From contig DATLYT010000016.1 of assembly GCA_035574455.1 (NCBI GenBank), forward strand, positions 1-18,321: a stretch of DNA of 18,321 nucleotides, read 5' to 3'. Within the stretch, counting starts at the first letter, position 1. The number at the start of each line of letters is the position of its first letter. This document shows positions 15,812-18,321 of this stretch, piece after piece. The translations under genes were made by a program, and so were the position numbers. The notes beneath the pieces are model-generated. The model was given only the letters and a program-made list of their open reading frames with translations. It made no database searches and was not told the origin of the DNA. The stretch is from DATLYT01 sp035574455. GTDB lineage: Bacteria > Bacteroidota > Ignavibacteria > UBA10030.

Positions 15812-16951
15812 ATGGGACGTGCAACTCTCCTCGTCGTCCTCGGTGCCTCGGTGGTCTTGGGCACGATGAACCTGCAGATCAATCAACGCTCCGAGCAAGC
15901 AATGGAAAATATGGTTTCGTACTTCGAGCGAACGCTTGCACGCGACCTCGCCAACCAAGCTGCTGAGTATCTCCTGACCCAGCTTGCCGACAGTTCCTCG
16001 TGGCGTGTCCCGACACTCACGCGGCTCCCTGTAGATCTTGTGGATGTTGCTGACGCCCACTCGGCATACTTCTCTATCAGGGATACTACGCTCCGCACGA
16101 ACGGCGAGAACCGTAGCGCAATTAAGCTTGTTGTTGAAGCAACCTATGGGCGACAAATGCACACCGTGGTTGTCTTGGCGGACTCTTTGTTCGGCATCGT
16201 CCCGCCAACCGTGCGCGGCGCATTCACCGCAAACGGGCCTCTGGATCAGACCATCAGCGACATGCAGATTGATGGGCGCGACCATGACGAAAACGGGAAT
16301 CTGATAAGGAACTCCGGTGTCTTCGGTGTATCCTCCGGCACTGTCTTTACTAATACTCAGAACGCGCAGATTGGCGGAACCGACGGCGCTGGCATCGACC
16401 GACCGATGAGCTATCCGGAAGATCCCCGCATCATCGAACAGAACTACCCCTGGGGCGGTGCATTTCCAGACAACCCGGATAAAGTGCTTGGCCTCCCTGA
16501 GGGAACATTGAAAACCATTGCCCAGAGCGGTGAGGCGGGAAGTCAATATGTGACCGATCCCAAGTACCTCCGTTTCCCGCTTCGAGGTATTACCTATGTC
16601 GAACTTCCTGCTGGAGTATCATGGAAAGGCGCCAAGCTCGGTAGCGACCCAAGCGGCGTTCTGATTGTTCACAATACATCCGTCAATGCCAGGGTGGAGA
16701 ACATTTCGACCTCGAACAACACACCGTTCCGTGGATTGGTTATCGCCGATTATATGTTCCATTTACACCTGGATGTCCTTGGTGCTATTCTGCTACTGTC
16801 GCCCAACCTCGAACGCGTGAAAGAGTGCAAGGGGAACCAGGACCATAAAGTTTTCTACAGTCAGAAAACCATCAAGCAGGCAACGCAGTTGATCGTCAAA
16901 AAGGGAAGTGGGTGGAAGGGACGTGTTCCCATCATTGGATGGAGAGAATAA
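15812..16951 (+). CDS. Pilin-like protein, module 2 gene C (PilX-like)
   Basis: A 379-residue paralogue of the 12770 gene over the N-terminus (MGRATLLVVLG, helix about 4-22, then MENMVSYFERTLARDLANQAAEYL). The ATG at 15812 has the best Shine-Dalgarno of the window, AGGAGG with 8-9 nt spacing, inside the end of gene B; the GTG at 15803 is rejected. After a LFGIVPPTVRGAFTANGPL segment comes IDGRDHDENGN (153-163), a motif I recognise from PilX-like exported proteins. The C-terminus (KVFYSQKTIKQATQLIVKK... ending IIGWRE) differs from the RGPVGTF-type end of module 1, so the two C proteins probably have different surface-exposed parts. No prepilin peptidase site is seen. Confidence 0.72.
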   Translation: MGRATLLVVLGASVVLGTMNLQINQRSEQAMENMVSYFERTLARDLANQAAEYLLTQLADSSSWRVPTLTRLPVDLVDVADAHSAYFSIRDTTLRTNGENRSAIKLVVEATYGRQMHTVVVLADSLFGIVPPTVRGAFTANGPLDQTISDMQIDGRDHDENGNLIRNSGVFGVSSGTVFTNTQNAQIGGTDGAGIDRPMSYPEDPRIIEQNYPWGGAFPDNPDKVLGLPEGTLKTIAQSGEAGSQYVTDPKYLRFPLRGITYVELPAGVSWKGAKLGSDPSGVLIVHNTSVNARVENISTSNNTPFRGLVIADYMFHLHLDVLGAILLLSPNLERVKECKGNQDHKVFYSQKTIKQATQLIVKKGSGWKGRVPIIGWRE

Positions 16952-16997
16952 TGAAATCGAAGTTCCCGAAGTGCTGTTCTAACTCATAAACTATTCA

Positions 16998-17399
16998 ATG
17001 AATATTTTCGTCCATATCATCCTTGCGGTGTTTCTCCTGCAACAGGCGACTCCCCCGACACCGGTAAACGACACACCGCTGAAGACCGTCGAGCAATTCA
17101 AAGCCACGCTCGATAAGAGCGACCTTGCCGGTCTGTGTCTCTTCATGGCTGAAGACGATGCTTCCGGACCGCTCAAGCGTATTCATTACGAACAAATGCA
17201 GCGCTCGCTGGAAAACCTGATGACCATGTGGCGCGGTCAACGGTTCATCTACAGTGTTGTCGAAATTGGCACGGGAAAACAAGCCAACCAAGCCAGTATT
17301 AAGGTCGAAGTTCCGAATCTTTCCCAGCAAATCAAATTTGTTCTTCTCAAGTTCAACAATGCATGGTACATTTTCGACATGGAGATCTACTTCAAATAG
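16998..17399 (+). CDS. Small exported protein, possibly NTF2-like
   Basis: A 133-residue protein with a short hydrophobic N-terminus (about 3-15, IFVHIILAVFLLQ) that looks like a signal peptide or anchor, then a Thr/Pro-rich turn. The rest alternates helices (TVEQFKATLDKSDLAGLCLFM, HYEQMQRSLENLMTMW) and strands (FIYSVVEIGTG, ASIKVEVPNL, IKFVLLKFNNAWYIFDMEIYF). Ending in a strand around a conserved W suggests the SnoaL/DUF4878 NTF2-like fold, but no catalytic residues can be named. It lies 46 nt after module 2 and may be its last gene. Function unknown. Confidence 0.65.
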   Translation: MNIFVHIILAVFLLQQATPPTPVNDTPLKTVEQFKATLDKSDLAGLCLFMAEDDASGPLKRIHYEQMQRSLENLMTMWRGQRFIYSVVEIGTGKQANQASIKVEVPNLSQQIKFVLLKFNNAWYIFDMEIYFK

Positions 17400-17441
17400 A
17401 TCGCTTGCTCGGAAGTGTAACTCGCCGGCTGTCATTCCCTC

Positions 17442-17483
17442 TCCTTGCCCTTCAGCGGATTGGGCGGTATATTGCTTGCCATG
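17442..17483 (+). repeat. 42-bp dispersed element, copy 2 (ahead of E1 dehydrogenase)
   Basis: Second copy of the element at 8360-8401, 41 of 42 bases the same, the only change being G at 17457. Its last three bases, ATG, are the apparent start codon of the downstream gene. It fills the second half of the 81-nt gap after the 16998 gene. Confidence 0.85.
17445..17475 (+). promoter_or_regulatory. Putative promoter of the E1 gene, leaderless
   Basis: TTG (17445-17447), 20 nt, TATATTGC (17468-17475), the same as at 8363-8393. Only 5 nt separate the -7 box from the ATG at 17481, so the transcript would begin at or very near the start codon. Confidence 0.5.
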
Positions 17484-18321
17484 AAGTCAACAACAACAAC
17501 AGATGCGCAAGCGATGACCTTCGACCGTGCTGGTCTCACCGATGAGCTTCTCCTCGACCTCTACGAGGCTATTCTGCTTCCACGGATGATTGAGGAGAAG
17601 ATGTTGCTCCTCTTGCGACAGGGAAAGCTCAGTAAGTGGTTTTCCGGTATTGGACAAGAAGCCATTGCCGTAGGTTGCACGAAGGCGTTGAAGGAAACCG
17701 ATTACATTTTTCCGCTTCACCGAAACCTTGGAGTTTTCACCTCCCGCCTGCGGGACGAACCGCCCTTCGGCGGGCAGGCCCGCCTGCGGGATGAACTGCC
17801 CTCCGGCGGGCAGGCCCGTAATCTCCCACTCGAAAAACTCTTTGCTCAGTGGGAAGGGAAACACTCCGGCTATTCAAAAGGCCGCGAGCGGTCCTTCCAT
17901 TTCGGGGTGCCGGAGCATCGGATCATTGGCATGATCTCCCACCTCGGCGCGATGCTACCCGTGGCAGACGGCGTTGCCCTCGCCAGTAACCTTGACGGCG
18001 CGGAGACCGTTGCCCTCGCCTTCTCCGGCGACGGCGGAACGAGTGAAGGCGATTTCCACGAGGCGGTGAATGTTGCCGCCGTCTGGGATTTACCAGTTAT
18101 CTTTCTGATTGAAAACAACGGCTACGGACTTTCGACGCCGACCAGCGAGCAGTACCGCTGCAAACAGCTCATTGACAAAGCCATAGGCTACGGCATCGAA
18201 GGAATCCAGATGGATGGAAATAACATCCTCGAAGTTTACAAAACAACGCGACGAATCGCAGAAACGATGCGTCGCGACCGAAAGCCGGTCATTCTCGAAG
18301 CGCTGACGTTTCGGATGCGCG
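17481..18321 (+). CDS. 2-oxoacid dehydrogenase E1 component, alpha part (partial, runs off window)
   Basis: First 280 residues of a thiamine-diphosphate E1 enzyme that decarboxylates pyruvate or branched-chain 2-oxoacids and acylates the lipoyl domain of E2. Visible family features are GQEAIAVG (58-65), HRNLG (80-84), the loop HSGYSKGRERSFHFG (128-142) with MISHLGAMLPVADGVALA (151-168), and the ThDP motif GDGGTSEGDF (184-192) to ENNGYGLSTP (211-220), the GDG-N27-N pattern. The full-length form in FCB bacteria is often an alpha-beta fusion; this cannot be told here. Residues 89-112 are an insertion made of two near-identical 12-residue units (RLRDEPPFGGQA and RLRDELPSGGQA) between FTS and RNLPLEKLF. 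Relatives run straight through at this point. The ATG at 17481 is the end of a promoter-like repeat; an ATG at 17514 is an alternative. Confidence 0.9.
   Translation, partial: MKSTTTTDAQAMTFDRAGLTDELLLDLYEAILLPRMIEEKMLLLLRQGKLSKWFSGIGQEAIAVGCTKALKETDYIFPLHRNLGVFTSRLRDEPPFGGQARLRDELPSGGQARNLPLEKLFAQWEGKHSGYSKGRERSFHFGVPEHRIIGMISHLGAMLPVADGVALASNLDGAETVALAFSGDGGTSEGDFHEAVNVAAVWDLPVIFLIENNGYGLSTPTSEQYRCKQLIDKAIGYGIEGIQMDGNNILEVYKTTRRIAETMRRDRKPVILEALTFRMR
17744..17815. repeat. GC-rich palindromic tandem repeat (2 x 36 bp) inside the E1 gene
   Basis: Two tandem units, 17744-17779 and 17780-17815, identical at 33 of 36 positions, with a further CCG after the second. Each unit has outer arms GCCTGC...GCAGGC and an inner hairpin (CCGCC-CTTC-GGCGG in unit 1; CTGCCC-TCCGGC-GGGCAG in unit 2). 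The length of 72 bp is a multiple of three and no stop occurs in the gene frame, so it adds 24 residues without breaking the gene. It resembles hyperpalindromic intergenic repeats, here inside a coding sequence. Base composition is far more GC-rich than the flanks. Confidence 0.9.

Noticed and set aside
16951..16989. A 12-codon ORF overlapping the stop of the 15812 gene (TAATG)
   Set aside because: Too short, no similarity, and no ribosome-binding site of its own; likely chance.
17744..17815. Two tandem 36-bp repeats considered as a CRISPR fragment
   Set aside because: The units abut with no spacer between them and they lie inside a coding frame.

Overview
The window looks like chromosomal DNA from a bacterium of the Bacteroidota/Ignavibacteriota side of the FCB group. 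Three things suggest this. First, the order miaB, sigma-54/Fis regulator, lptE is one I know from Bacteroidota. Second, several promoters fit the FCB pattern of TTG, 19-20 nt, then TAnnTTTG, instead of a classical -35/-10. Third, Shine-Dalgarno sequences are weak or absent in front of many genes. The genus cannot be told from the sequence. All genes are on the + strand except rpsT.

Region 1 (110-6369) is a compact run of six genes: miaB (tRNA ms2i6A synthase), a secreted SPOR-domain protein, a receiver-less sigma-54 activator, lptE (LPS transport lipoprotein), a membrane GT2 glycosyltransferase and a TPR protein. Gaps are 23 nt or less, one junction overlaps, and the run ends in a strong hairpin (6388-6425) shared with the convergent rpsT (6440-6694, minus). 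The theme is tRNA modification plus cell envelope.

Region 2 (6911-11440) holds a cation/proton antiporter followed by a two-component pair: a membrane histidine kinase and a sigma-54-type response regulator with receiver, AAA+ and Fis-type HTH domains. The kinase is preceded by a 42-bp promoter-like element that recurs at 17442-17483 with 41 of 42 bases identical.

Region 3 (11613-16951) is the most unusual part. Two paralogous three-gene modules (11613-13978 and 14671-16951) encode small proteins with an N-terminal membrane helix. They resemble the minor-pilin set PilV/MshD, PilW/MshO and PilX/MshP in gene order and motifs, but none has a prepilin peptidase cleavage site. Between them sits a stand-alone receiver protein that lacks the conserved Thr/Ser and Lys. 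The two-component pair just upstream may control these modules, but no clear sigma-54 promoter is visible.

Region 4 (16998-18321) has a small exported protein of possible NTF2-like fold, then the second copy of the 42-bp element, whose last three bases are the start codon of a thiamine-diphosphate 2-oxoacid dehydrogenase E1 gene that runs off the window. This E1 gene carries a GC-rich tandem repeat (2 x 36 bp with inverted arms) inserted in frame, adding 24 residues to an otherwise well-conserved region.
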